Positions 12,608 to 26,623 of a stretch of 64,000 nucleotides of DNA are shown piece after piece. The notes below the pieces were generated by a model. It saw only the letters and a list, made by a program, of their open reading frames with translations. It did no database searches and had not been told where the DNA came from. The stretch covers positions 6,200,001 through 6,264,000 of the forward strand of contig NC_046675.1 in the NCBI RefSeq assembly GCF_003369915.1, written 5' to 3'. Position 1 is the stretch's first letter, and every line of letters begins with the position of its first letter. A program made the translations under genes and the position numbers. This DNA comes from Drosophila miranda (taxonomy: Eukaryota; Arthropoda; Insecta; Diptera; Drosophilidae).

Positions 12608-13084
12608 TAATTTAATGTCAATGTGCCTCCTCATACTCCTCCGCCATATCATATAAAGCTTTAAGCAAAGCTACCGAGCACGCTTTACGTAACGCGCGAT
12701 CGCGATCGAATGCAGTCGGGGAAAGTGCAGCTCGAAAGCTTTTGAAACGGCTCGCCACGGCTCTGGACCAACTGCAAGCCCCCAAGGCTCCCCGCCCAAC
12801 AAAGGGGTACACGCCCCACACGAAACGAGGGAGAGCAACGCACTGCTAAAATCTCAGAGCAGAAGAGAGGAGAGAAGAACTGCAGCCGATCGCGCAGAAC
12901 GGGAAACGATCGCGAGTGCAGAGAGCTCGTAACTTGTTCTCCGGCCGCCGAAGCTTCGTCGTGCACTTCCTGCGCCCGAGCTGCAACGGAGGCGATCTTC
13001 GATCTGTGGACTGAGAGCCGCCGCAGCAGCAGCCCCCAGCAACAGGGCCACAAGAGAGAGTCGCTTCGTCGAATGCAACGCTGA

Positions 13085-13674
13085 TTGCAATTACTGCAGG
13101 CAGTCAGGCAGGCAGGCGAGAAGGAACGACTGCATTCTTTGGCGAAAAGTGAAAGAGAGAGAGAGAGAGAGAGAGAGAACGGCAAACGGCGAACGGCGAG
13201 TGCGGTGACTGATCATTGTCGTCATCAGCCTCATAATCATCATCAGTCTTGCCGTCGTACTGGCGCTCTACTGTACTGCAGAGCAGCAGCACCTCAACGC
13301 TGCACACTGCATCACTCTCACTCTCCCGGCGATCACAGATCGCGCAACGTGTCGGAAAAGCGCGAAAGTTGTGTTGTGAAAATATCGTCGAAACGAAACA
13401 CGTTCTAGATATTGTAATTATAAGTGCACCGAAGTGAGCAAAAACCAGTGAAGTTCTTTGAGTAGTGCAAAAAAGAAACAACAAGAAACAGAAACAGAAG
13501 CACACATTAACTACATACATATAGAAATTCCCATAAATATAGCTTAGCACATTTTCGGATTAAATATCTACCACACACCTACAGCGCCAATTGGATACTC
13601 TACACATTTGGATACAGCCAGCCAGCAGAGACACCTCCACTCGACTCTCGACGCAACACCAACAATTCCTTTGA
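13085..13674 (+). promoter_or_regulatory. Candidate alternative 5' leader exon of Syp
   Basis: A GA run at about 13153-13178 (possible GAGA-factor sites) precedes A-rich leader-like sequence that ends in a consensus donor, TTTGA/gtaagtgtt, after 13674. The block lacks a sizeable plus-strand ORF. Splicing to the Syp coding exons at 22115 (via an internal acceptor) or 23873 is possible but not shown. Confidence 0.35.
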
Positions 13675-15939
13675 GTAAGTGTTACCATAGAAAGATACCA
13701 TACGACAGCCCCGACACACCTTTTCAGTAAATAGACAGATATAGATCTTTGCTCCACGTTTATTGCCCAAAGAAAAAGCGATTCTATAATGACTTTTATT
13801 TAGTTGTCGTAAAGATATCAGATCTGCTCTTTTTTGTTTGAATCAAGGTGGGGTAGGGTCTTTTTTCTATCTATTATTCGCTCATTTTCGTACATATTTG
13901 ATATGTGCAGTCTATCCCACGGAACTATGGAGTCTTTGGATTGGTTCTATGTTTTCAACTCTTCAAATCTGTCTTCAAACCATTACTTCTATATTATATG
14001 GCCAGATCATAGAGATATGTATGCATATCCCTTTTAGAGGGAAAATATTTTAAAATATTCATAAGTAAATCGTGGCAGAAAGTTCTACGCTGTGCTGTGC
14101 TGATCTTCTGACCAGGTTAATCCATGCTTACGAATCCTGTTTACCGGTTCACGTATTCCCGGAATAATCACAAATTCCCTCGATACTTCTTAGGTTACTT
14201 CAGCTGTTTTACTGTTAGTCAGCGCCATGGCACCACACAGCACAGCACCCACTGTGTCTGCTTTCGGCTCTGCATGAGTATCTTCCCAGGGTTTCCATTT
14301 CCATGCCATACCCTACCCGGCTCTTCTGGGTAACCTGAGAGTACCTCTAAACTTTTTCCGCAAAGTAAATAAAATCTGCATTTTTTCGGCACACAAAATT
14401 TCGATTGAAAGGCCAATGCCACTCAGCAGAGTGCTGAAGAGAATTGCTCTTATTTAATTTTGTTTTTTAGTTTATTTTTACAATACTTTTAAAAATAGAG
14501 TGCCAGCGGGAAAGAGAGAAAGCCATCGTAGTACATATTTTTGAGATGTTTACGTGCAAGCCCTGGTTGGTGCTTGACGTGTGACGTGGGCAGGGAAGAG
14601 GGGAGGAGGGGAGGTGCAGTGGAGGCCCACAAGTTCATGACCAAAAAGCCGGATAACGATGGCCATAACGACGACAGCAACATTGGGCGAGCCCACTAGT
14701 CGGCCCCGGTGCCAGAGATACGCCGCGTGGGCGCTGGTTTCGGCCCTGCCCCCCACCCCACTGCCCTACCCCAAACCCTGTGCCTGTCCCACTGTCCAGT
14801 CCTGTTCCATACCCCTCCTACGGTCGGTCACTTCTCTTCTGCAGTTTTTGTCCGTGTATCCGTGTATCTGTATCGGCATGTGTGTGAGCCCCGTGTAGCT
14901 GTGTTTGCGGCCCTGCTGCAACTGTATGCGTTTATTTTAGTTACCGATTCGATGGTTTGGTTTGCCTTGTATAAAAATTTACAGACAGCATCTACATTTT
15001 ACACAGCCCTTGGGCATTCATGCCCATGCCCATGCCGTTGCTGTTTTTCGCTCATTTTAACCCCTTTGAAGGAATGTTCGGCCAAAGTTTGTGTTTTTTG
15101 CTCGCTTTTGTGTGCCTCTCTGGTTCTGTGTTCCCAGTGTCTGTGTGTGTGCGTCTGCCTGTGCGTGTATGAGTGTGGATGGCATTGTGGAACGTCGACG
15201 GAGTGTCTTCCAGATACTTTATGGCCCAAAACTGTGTATTCTTTAGCCTATTTATTAGCAATTTTCACTTTTGTTTGACTTGGTCTCAGGGCTCTGCTTT
15301 TGCTTTTTTTTCGTGGCAAAAGATTAAAGATTGCAACGAGTTCCACATGGCAAAAAAAACCATAAAGAACACAATAGTACTTAGCATCCACACGCGACAA
15401 AACTTGCTCGTGGTTTTTTTTCTTCGCATTTTATGCCCACACACACCAGAGAGACGGACGGCGATCTTCCTCAAGGAGAGAGAGCAAGCTTGCCTTTGTG
15501 TGTGAGAGAGAACAGCATGTTTTTTCGCCATTCGCTTTGTTGTGCAAATTCTACTGCCACTCGCGCTGCTTATCATGCTGTCTCTCAGGCGTTCGCTCTC
15601 TTCGGCTCTCGCGCTCTCTTGGTAGCTTTGCCCGAAGCTTGCGCTCTCTCTCAATTCCTGCCCTTTTTTTTGCGAAACTTTTTGCCCGTCTGGCTGGTCG
15701 TCTGTGTGTGCGTGTGACAGAGTGTCAGTGTGCACTGTGGGCTCTCTCGTTCTGCCTCTGTGTGTGCATTTTTGTCGCCGCCGCCACCGTCGTCTCTGCT
15801 GCAGCTTTCGTTACGACTTGCGGCTGCTGCTGCCACTGCTGCTGCGACTGCGACTGCGACTCCCCAGAGTTGTTTGTGGGCTTTGTTGTGTTTTGAGTGG
15901 TTTTGGCAGCGCTGAGCAGAAACAGGAGGTAGACACACT

Positions 15940-16546
15940 CAACACATTCGACTTGAGCTTTGTTGTGCGAGGGAAGTGAGTGACGACGGAACGGAAGACC
16001 AGCAGCAGCAGCGCACAGAGCAGCAGCGAGCGTCAGACGAAGAACCGGTGACGTAGCCGTCCGCCGCCATTATTACAACGCGGCCGCCACACGCAGGAAT
16101 TATTGGCCACATTCGAATCGAAATCTAAAATCAAACACGGAATCGGTTCAGAGTGCAGTGCCTGCAGCAGCAATCGAAATCGGAATCGGAATTCAAGTGC
16201 TTGCCAAAATATCCAAAATAATAGAAATTCCCATATAGTAGACCGCCTCCCCCCACACCCCCGAGCGCTCCCGCGAGTGTTTTTATTAATATGTTGGCGG
16301 TAAACGCGCGCGGCATGCGAAACGAAACGTAACGGAACGGCAACACGGCCAATTGTGATCTCATAAAAGTACACAGATACATTTGTATCTAGCTCGTAAA
16401 TAGGAATATTTTATGTAGAAAATGCAAGAAATCTAGCAACAAATTGTGCAACGCAAATATTATAACAATATCCCCCCCGTCCCCCCAATACACAACGAAG
16501 GGAATTAATATTGTGAATATTTAAGTGCAAACACCATACAAAAAGG
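15940..16546 (+). promoter_or_regulatory. Candidate alternative 5' leader exon of Syp
   Basis: A CT/GAGA-rich upstream zone (15480-15900) is followed by CAG-rich, then A-rich, leader-like sequence ending in AAAAAG/gtaattt. No coding potential is evident. The architecture matches the 13085-13674 block and suggests a second upstream promoter of the same gene. Confidence 0.32.
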
Positions 16547-19500
16547 TAATTTCGGTCTGTGTATCGTTGGGATACACTTGGCAAAAAAAAAAAACAGAAA
16601 AAAAGAAACTGCAGTTTTGCGATTAGTGCGAATATACTTGCATACCTATAAATATACACACACAGTGGAGACTTGCGACAGCAGCGCAATCCCCTTCAAG
16701 TGCCAGTAACTGTGTGTGTGAGAGAGTGTGTGTGTGTCTGTGTGTGTTTGTGAGTGTTTAGTACGTTCCGATGTGTGGCGACGGCATTTTATATATTTTT
16801 TGCTTCCTCTTTGCGCTGCTGATTCTCTTGCATGCAGCCAGGCCCCAACATACAATATATGCATGCCGCCTCCCTCTCTCTCTCTCCATCTCTCTCTCTG
16901 TGTGAGTGCAAAAATTAGAAATTGCGCCCAGAGTATATATTTAAATATGTATTGTATATAGAATTCCAAAGGCAAGAAACAGCTGACGCATGGCATGAAA
17001 TGATACGAATTTGAATTTCTGTGCGTTCAGGTGTTTTCTGATATTTCTGCTGATATTTTATAAAAACAGACGACAACAACGCCCACGGTGTCTCGGCAGG
17101 CGGCGTTGTACAACACTGCCGCACATATACGGTGGCCCCAGCGCCCCCCTTCCCCCCCAGCCAATACAATGAAGTTAGAGCCCCCCCCCCTCGGACACAC
17201 AGATGCAGCAATGAGGTTTTTTTTCGCTTGTGTGTGTGTGTGGCAATGCATTTAACATCGTCACAATCGCATTAAACGCCGCTGCCAGCGTCGTCGTCGT
17301 CGTCTACCTCTTAGCAGGCCGCCGCCTGCCGCCCCCTCCTCTGTGGCTACCAGGCCCCACCACTGCTGCCGCCCGCCCTGCCGCCTCCTTTGGTCCTCAT
17401 GCTGCCTTTGCCTGTCCACCATTTTGATTTTTGCCTTTTGCATCGTGCGCTCGTTCTCCCTTCAGCCGCGCTCTTGCTCCAACGCCGACGCTGCTGACTG
17501 ACGCCGACGCCGCTGCTTAAATCATTAAAAAGTGAACTTAAAATAAAGAAAAGTCCAGACAAAGTCGGAACCGAACCGTCCCCTCTCTCTCTCTCTCTCG
17601 CTCTCTCTTTCGGCTGCTCTGTGCCTGCGAGTGTATTGGTGTCTGCGAGTATCGTTGTGCGAGAGTGGCAAACCGGTTTGTTCTGCCTCTGGATCTGTGC
17701 GAATTTCGTTGTTCGTGCGCTTATTCTGTTGTTGTTTGTTTGTTGCCTTGCTTTGGCATTTCCACTCCACTCCACTCGCTTCTCCTTTTTGCCACGGCTT
17801 TTGCTCTGCTGGCTCTCCTTTTTGGTCAGATTTGTTTTCGGCACTGCATTCTGTGCAGGGAAAGCGCGCTTGCTTCTCTTTCTGGGCTCCATGTCGGCCA
17901 CGTGTCAGCCAAATGGCGTCCACACAAACACACGCACGCACACACACACGAGCACACAATTCGAAAACCGGCCGGCGAAGCATTGCACGAAAGCTTTGCT
18001 GCAGCGCCAAAAGCTTTCGAGTGCAATGCGCTCTCTTCTGCGGGATAGTGAGAGGCAGAAGCAGAGTCGGAGGCAGATAAGGGAAAGAGAGGAGCAAGGA
18101 AAACTGATAGAGAGCCCCACTCTCACACACAGCGACAGAGACACACACACGTTGCTGCAATTATTTGCAGTTCTTGTCTTGCTTCCGTTTCTTCTTCTGT
18201 TGTCTGTCTTCTCCTGCCCCGCCCCGCCCCACCCCGCCTGCTGGTGCATGTGCGCATAATTTGGCGCTTCGCCATGTTTTCTCCGCCGCCTGTCTTTGTA
18301 TTTTCACGTTGTCGCGCTATGCTGCTGCCCCCAAAAGCCGCATGGAGTCGTCGACTCTCATTTCGTTTGGGTGTTGCATGATGCATGACTCTTGCTCGGC
18401 AAGAACACGCTCCCTGCCAGCGAAGGCAGGGAGGGGGGGAGAGGGGGGCAGGCAAGCAGGTTGGGTCTTTGGGGCCTGGGGTGGGGGGGCCGACTTGACA
18501 GTTGCCGGCAAACACGTTTTGGCTTTTGCATTCGACTTGCGAGAGCTGTGTTAAGTAATTTCAACTCTGGGGCTTTTTTTGCGCGACTCGAAAGGTGAAA
18601 GAATCTTGGAGAATTTTCTATATTCCCCCACAGTCATATATCTTTCTTATGCCCGGCATCTTCTGGTCTTTTTATCCCACCTTCTTTTGCATAAATACCC
18701 TCGTTCTTTTGGTTCCTTTCCTTTATTTTCCTGCTTCCCATCTTGGCAATTAGTTTCTGGCGCTGCACACAATTTATGCAACATTCAGGGCACCGCCAGG
18801 ACATTCTGCCCTCTCACTGGGATGACACTCGCAGCCCAGCGGGAGGGCAGTCTGGGAGCAGCCTATTTTTGAATATAATAAAATGTGCTAAAATACAACT
18901 AAAAGATACGTCTATGGGAGTGTGTGTGCGCGAGAGTCGTTTACGGGGGGGTGGGGCACCCACCCTGGGGCCCTGCCTGGCAATTGAGAGGCGCCTGCAG
19001 CCGGCACTTTTCTAATTCGGTTGCTCTATGGGGAACATGCCACTTTGGGGCACGGCTCGGCTTGGGTTGGCACGTTGCACACACAAAAGCGCAGTTCACT
19101 TGCCACAGGATCGTGTGCGGCACCCTACTGGTGCTGCCTGGTCTCTGCCTTTTTGGCCAACTCTCAAATGCCACCTCTTTTTTTTGTTTTTGTAGTTTTC
19201 TCCGGCAGGGGCATCTTTGACAGCCATAAAAAAGCACGCCATTTTCTTCTTTTGGAAAAGTTTTGTGTAATTTTCATTTTGCGCTTGTCGCGTGTGTGTT
19301 TTCCCCCTACCCCTCCCCCTCCTCCCCGCCAGATACTTGGCACACAGACAGACACAATTCGAGTACTTCTGGTACCTCCAGACAATGTTTGCACATCCGA
19401 CTGTCCAGCCGTCCGTCCGGACTTGCCGCAATGCAGCAGTGCAATCGGGTAGGGCTCCGGCTTGCGCCCCCCCTTGTGGACCAACACGTGACTGACCCCA

Positions 19501-21900
19501 TGTTGAGCGGGGCATCCACTTTTGCGGCCACAAAATGCGAGCATCAAATATTGAAAACATTTTCTTTACCCCGCACTGCCACCCCGATTTCATGGCGGCG
19601 CCTGGTGGGCCCCTGGTGACGTGGCCCGCCCGATTGGTTTCTTGGCAACAAAACCCCACCGAACTGCAGAGCCTGCCACGTTGTTTATTCAACCCAACTC
19701 GACTTGCAACTTATGGCAGCGATGGCTTTGATTTTGGCACAGACAACGGCTACTGTGTCCTCGGATTACCTCTGTTTTTCCGATTTGCCAAAGGATTCAA
19801 TGATAGTAGCATTTATTATCCCCAATAATTCAAAAGATCCTTTGGCTCTAGCCATTGCAACACTTTAAGGTACCCCCCACCCACCCCCAAATCTTTTTAG
19901 TTGCGGCTCCACTTTAATTTCTGTCATAAATTACATTTTACAACCTCCCTCTGCCTACCCCTTGGAAGCCCTGCAGCCGCCTCCTGGTCGCCTCCTTCTA
20001 ATTTGCTTAGTTTTCCTGCACTTTTGCCTTGTCGCAATGCCATAAATTCTACCCCCCCACCCCGCCCCTCCCTCCGTCTAGGGCTATAAATTACAAGAGG
20101 CATTTGCCACACTTCCGTCCGAGGTCTGCTTTGGTCTGGTCTACCAGTTACTCTTCGAGATATTTGTGTGCCTTAAAGCGGCTTAGTTGTTGGTGGAGTT
20201 GTGCCGGCTCATCTGGCCAAAGGGGTGGTGGCTCCAAAATCAATAACTACACAAGTGTTCCGGCTCTCTGGGGCTGGTCCGGTTGTCCCTGGTGAAAGTT
20301 TGGTGTGTGTGTGTGCCCTTGTGCAGCTTCTTGAAACTCACCTTTTCAAAAAGCCTGAAACTTTAACACTTCAAACTGCATTGCGATGGCTAACAACCCC
20401 CAGACTTTGGGCCGGCCCCAACTCCGCCAGACAGCCAGCCCGTGAGCCCGTGAGCCCATGTCGTCTGGCTTCGCTTCGGTCTTTCAAAGGGGAATTGTAA
20501 TTCTAGCCCAGACCCCAGACAACCACTGGCGACGCTTTGTCTGTCAGACAAATGTGGCATAAAACGATTTATTTGGCTTTATCAGCAACATTTTTGATTT
20601 TCCTTTGTCTCTGCCATTAAATTGCTAGCTCGTTTTTTTCCGATCGCTGATTTACTAACCTTCCACCAGGCATTATCTCTTGGCACAAGAGCAAACCACC
20701 CCTGCGACCAGCAGCGGAGGGTGGCAACCGGCACAAGTGCATAGCAGGGCCCAGGATATGTGTATCCGCCGGCATCAACATGAAATTTATTGAGGTAGTT
20801 ACCAGGCCAGGCGAGCGGTGCAAACAAAACGAAAATACAAAAAAAAAAAACATGCAAATTCTGCCATTTTTTGCAGCGAACAGAGTTGCCACCGTAGAGC
20901 AAACAAGGCAGGCGACAACCCTGTTGCCACAACAAACATGCACAAAAAATGATGACAGAGGCAGAGTCAACAAGCAAAAAAAACAAACAAGAAAAAAAAA
21001 GAGTGTTGCAAATTGAAAGCGGTTTTAGGCCAACAGCAGCGGCAGCATGCTGGTACGGGCCAGGTCATGGAGGGGGGGGGCCACTCACCTGAATAGGAAT
21101 GAATAGAAGGCAATCTTCAGTATTCTTTTTTGGAATGTATAATGATATGGGACGAGGAGGCCCTGTAGCCAGGGAAACCCTGCGAATCGATATGTTCTAA
21201 GGGAATTGCACATATTCCGGCTTCCCCCAAGAGTGGGGGGAATGCTGCTCATATTGATATGTTCCAGGGCGGCGTCCTACCCACTAATGGAATTTCACAT
21301 ATTCGGGCTTCTCCACAGTGCCCCTGTTTATTATTCATTTCCTTGGCAGTGGCTCGATGAAAATGCTTTTCCAGCAACGCTTTTCCGCCCTTGGGGGCCC
21401 CCCCGCCAGCGCCTGCGGTTGTCGTCAACACTCGGGAGCACCAGAGGAAGGGGTGAGGGTTATGAACAGCGATAGCTGTTTGTTATTGCTTTAGCTGGTT
21501 GACTGGTTCCGGTTATTGTTATACATACCATTGCACTTTGATGCACTCCAACGGCACTGCAGTTGTCATAAATATATTGCGATTTGCATTTGCCAGCACT
21601 GGAAAGCTTTCCTTTGCACTTGTAAACTTAATATTCCTCAATCGAAACTGCTAACCTCCAAGCAAATGTAAGCACTAGCAAACTTCAGTGTGATACAGCC
21701 TTAGAATTGTCTTCCTGCAAGCATTAATGGTACTCCCGAAACCGCTTCACTGGTTGTTCGGGGTAGGGTATCCACTTTATTAGTATTTCCTGGGATTATC
21801 GCCTCCTAGTATCGAATCGAGTTGGCAGACCCCCTGTCTCTGAATTAACTGTCAAACGTCAACGGGAATGATTCGGCATTGCTACGTTTGAGTTCACAAA
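16547..21900. other. Noncoding upstream or intronic region of Syp
   Basis: No gene recognised. It holds TG/GA and CT microsatellites (for example 16711-16755, 16870-16905, 17580-17610), CA runs near 17925-17955, CCCCGCCC motifs (about 18215-18235) and G-rich stretches (about 18425-18490). Near 21190-21330 there is a diverged direct repeat (GATATGTTC, then CACATATTC(C/G)GGCTTC, twice, about 65-90 bp apart). The many ORFs are repeat-derived. Confidence 0.45.
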
Positions 21901-21919
21901 ATTGTGTTTCTGTTTCTGT

Positions 21920-21926
21920 TCAGTTG
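21920..21926 (+). promoter_or_regulatory. Candidate initiator for the Syp N-extended isoform
   Basis: TTCAGTTG matches the Drosophila initiator consensus (TCAGTY), with the A at 21922 as putative start. It lies 193 bp upstream of the first Syp ATG at 22115, and the interval is A-rich leader-like sequence. I see no clear TATA box or downstream promoter element. Confidence 0.35.
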
Positions 21927-22114
21927 TGAAAATTTTATTCGTCTCGGAAAAAAAAAAAAAAATTTTTTTTTTTGCATTGTGCTCTCAAGGAATTCCAAAT
22001 TAACGAAATTCATTTACCAAATTGATCGAAACCGAGTGCAAGCGAAATTTCAAGTAGCCACCAAAAGAAAAGAATAAAAAACGAGAAGAAGGAAATTTCA
22101 AATTGTTGGTTAAG

Positions 22115-25100
22115 ATGATGGCAGCCACAGTCACCGCCGCCGCCAGCGACTCCCAGGCCGGGGAGCCATCAGCTGGCACTCCAGAAAAACGTGTTGTGGG
22201 AGTTTCGTCCCGCAGTCGCTCAATCAGTGAGTAACTCAAGCACACACGCACACAATTACGGTATCAATCGAACAAAAGTATTTCAATGCCAGCGGAGAGA
22301 AAAAGCGGCATAGAGGGAATAGAAAAATTTGCGGGTAGAGCGAGAGAGGGAGAGCGAGAGGCCCGTCCGCAAAAGCAGCAACAACAAAAAAGTCGGGCAC
22401 AAAAAATGCGCGATTTACTTTGCTCATAATTTCTGATCGGCCGCGCCACTCTCTTGCACGTTGGCTAGCGTTCGCCTGCCCTCTCTCTCGCTCTATTACT
22501 TAGTTGCGCTCTCGCACTTTGCTTTTTTTTTTGCACAAAGTTACGCAATTATTGCTCTCGGCTATAGATTCGCATTTCTTTCGGTTTCGTTTCGTGTGTG
22601 TTTGCTGCCGCCGCCGCCGTTGCTGCAGCTTTTGCTTCGTTTTTTGTTTGAGAAAAGTCAAACACACACACACACATGCACACAAGTACGTGGGCTTGAC
22701 TGTTCTACAGATAATATTTTCGCCTGCTTCGATGTGTTTTTGGCACTTGACAACTACCGAAAATATGCATTTTCATTATGAGACCCGAGAGTCCGAGTCC
22801 GCTGCGCACCATAAATATTCATTTATGATAAATTGCCCAATGCAGCTGCAGTCCCCAAAGCAGTTTTCCCCGCATGTTTCCACTCGTTTCTAAGTGGCGA
22901 AACACATGGCAAAAGTGGAGGCAAGCAAATACCGCATACATGCATGAATATGTGTGTATTTCTGCCATCGACGAATGTATACTCTTACGGTACTGTGTCG
23001 CAGATGGGAATTAATACCGATTGTTCTCTTTGCTGATGGCATATGCCCCCCGAAAGGGTATCACACCTGACAGGTTTGTGCCTCGGAGGTGTTTGCAGAT
23101 AAGCCAAGTGAGACAACATGTCTAAATTTAATTGAACCTCAAGCCAAACCAAAGACCAGAAGCACTGCTGCCAAGACTTTAACCAGTTTAGACACACTAA
23201 CACAGATTTATGCCGCCCGCAAACCGCGCGAATGTTGCCATGGCGACTGGTGCTCCTACGTCACGGCTATCGCTATCGCGAGTCCAAATCTATCGCACAT
23301 ACGCACTCGCTCTCTCTCTCTCTCTTTCTGTGTGCTTTTCGATATTGTTTACATTTGTTCTGTCTCTTCCTCACGCACTTTTTTTTGCTGTGCGTGTCCC
23401 ACTGCCAGATCGCGTCATTTTTTTGTTTGGAGTCAACGAACTTTTTGGCAAACGTGCTCACGCACTTTTCTCACACTCTCTCCGAGTCTCTCTCGCTGTC
23501 TCTTTTTCGGCCGGGTGCGTGAGGCGATGCGTAAAGCTGCGAAATTTTTGTTTCGCGAATTCTCGCGACCCATTTCCAAAACAGAAACAACAACACTCTG
23601 TAGCTATTTCACTTTTTTACGGCCTGGCGTCGCGTTCGTTGAACTCTTCAAGGTAAATGCGCTGTGCGCTGACTTGGGGAGCACTCGGAGCACTCTGCAC
23701 TCGAAGAAAAAATAGAGTTACATTAAATAGTGAAATAAGAAAGTACATAGGAAGTATTTCTTCACTCTGAGTTACATTAAATGGTATTTTATTATGTATT
23801 TTACTTTAAATTATTTTTCTAATAATTTTGACTAATTTCGGAACCCACTTCTATGTATTTTTGTTGTTGCAGAAATGGCGGAGGGTAATGGCGAGCTGTT
23901 AGATGACATTAATCAGAAAGCCGATGACCGTGGCGATGGCGAACGTACAGAGGACTATCCGAAGCTCTTGGAGTACGGTCTGGACAAGAAGGTGAGTTAC
24001 CTAACGTACCAGGAGGACTCCAGCCTTTTAATTTGATGACTTGTGTCACGTAGGTCGCTGGCAAATTGGATGAAATTTACAAAACCGGCAAACTCGCTCA
24101 CGCCGAGCTGGATGAGCGCGCCCTGGACGCGCTCAAGGAGTTTCCCGTCGAAGGTGCCTTGAATGTGCTGGGTCAGTTCCTCGAATCGAACCTGGAGCAT
24201 GTGTCGAATAAGTCCGCCTACCTGTGTGGCGTGATGAAGACATACCGCCAAAAGAGTCGGGCTAGCCAACAGGGCGTGCCCGCGCCCGCCACTGCCGTAC
24301 AGGTGAAAGGTCCCGATGAGGACAAGATCAAGAAGATTCTCGAGCGCACCGGCTACACATTAGACGTGACGACAGGTGGGTTGTCTGCCACGACCATAGC
24401 ATACATGCGATGCATCTAACGATAATGTACTTGAAGGTCAACGAAAATATGGCGGACCGCCACCGGACTGGGAGGGCAACGTGCCCGGCAATGGATGCGA
24501 GGTGTTCTGCGGCAAGATACCCAAGGACATGTACGAGGATGAGCTCATACCGCTATTCGAGAATTGCGGCACAATCTGGGACCTACGCCTTATGATGGAC
24601 CCGATGACAGGCACAAATCGTGGTTATGCATTTGTCACATTCACAAACCGCGATGCGGCCGTCAATGCAGTGCGCCAGGTATTTATGCCAACCATTGAAT
24701 CGCCCACCAACCACCAGCCCACCAGAACCCCGGCCCCCAGCCCACCCAAACAGCAACCAAAACCCCCAAAAACCCCCCGTCCACGACCCTGAATCAGTGC
24801 TTTAATGTTTTTTATACGTATTAACTATTATCCTCCTATATATATATATACTTTATACTATATACTACATCTATAACGTATTGTATCCACATATTTACTC
24901 TCGGAACAAGTAGGAAACAGCTATGCGGCCAAAACAAAACCAAAATTCGACCTAAAGAAAGAGCAACATTTGCGGAAACCCAAACATTAAAAGAGAAAAC
25001 GATTCGGCGCTTTTAGATTCAACGAGCAAAAATTTGATGCAATTTTATTTAGTTTTTTTTTCTTACCTACCGTATGCTAACTTTACAGTTACTTTCTGCT

Positions 25101-26590
25101 GTTACTCTGTACCGTACCGTACTGTACCTCTCTGCCATGATCTTTCCAAACAAATTCGAACCATAGGCAACGCTATCTGTCTCACCATCTGCTGTCTCTC
25201 TCTCTCTCTCCGCTCTCTCTCTGTCTCTCTTTTTCTGTAACTTGTAATGCATGTCCCGTCTTCTACTACATATACTAGTACATACATATATGAGTTGTAA
25301 TATTTAGTTAATCCGAAAGAATCTCTCTACCAGCGCATTCGAAATCGTACAAATTTCAGATTTGAAAAGAGTTCTCTCTCTCTCTCTCTCTCTCTCACTC
25401 TATCTAAAGAATAATGATAATCTGGCCTACTCCCTCTACACACCCCCCACACGACACACACACACACACACACCCAATCCAATCCAAGCCCCCTGTCTAT
25501 TTCTGTATTATTTGATATACTATTTTCTTTTTAGTTGAATTCTCTTTAATCTTAAGTCGAGCTATGTAGCTATCAACTTTTTCGTAGAGATCTAAGCAGC
25601 GTGCGTGTTCTCGACCATACTGTCTGGTTTTATTTAAACGAGCATGTCCCAACAAAAATTTGCAGAACGTGATATGTACCTCTTTAACCACTTAATAACT
25701 AACCAACAAAAAAAACCAACGTTTTCCTTTAACATTTTCCAAAAACAAAAACAAAAAACCTCAACTGCGGCCCCGCTTCGAAACGAAATTGGTAATGCAA
25801 TAAATTACTTTTCAAAGTCTTGTTTTTTTTAGTTAACCTTTCCCTACAAAAAAAAAAAACGAACTCCCCCTTAATTGATTTATTTCGAAATTGTTTAATT
25901 AGTTCTTATGATTTATGATTTTGTTGTCGTATTATTATTTATTATTAACAGTGAATTGGTATTAAAAAGAAACTCGTTTTACCTTCCCTTCCACCATTTA
26001 GCTCGATAATCACGAAATAAAACCCGGCAAGTGTCTGAAAATAAATATAAGCGTACCGAATCTGCGCCTTTTCGTAGGCAATATACCCAAGTCAAAGGGC
26101 AAAGATGAAATTTTAGAGGAATTTGGTAAACTTACAGGTAAATTGTCAAACAAAATTAACAAAAAAATGTATTTTAAATTATCATCAACTGGAGTGGAGT
26201 GCTCCAAAAATCGGCTTTAAATCGAAAACAAAAATCCAATTGGCTAAAATGGGAAAATTGGCTAATTGCGGGAGGACTTACCGTTAGGACTTTAGGCTAG
26301 GAAAGGGTCGTAGGATTTTTAGTATACATTATTTAATATATTTATTTTTTGTTTCACAACTCATTCTAACTATTCACCCACCACCTCACCCACACGCAAA
26401 CAACCATCCAGCCACCCATCTGCCCATCTACACATTGAAAGGCGTCTGCCCCCCACCACCCCCCCACCCATGCTGCCTGAGACACTCTTTTCAAATGCGC
26501 GCGCCGCTCACCAAAAAAAAAAAAGAAAAACCAAACCACAATCATCAACGGATGCATTCCTAAGTTTTATCTTTTAGGTTGCCTCATAGC

Positions 26591-26623
<33 letters not shown>

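Noticed and set aside
17525..18259. Large overlapping ORFs on both strands
   Set aside because: Simultaneous open frames on both strands in CT/CA-rich DNA, without conserved motifs, indicate low stop density and not genes.
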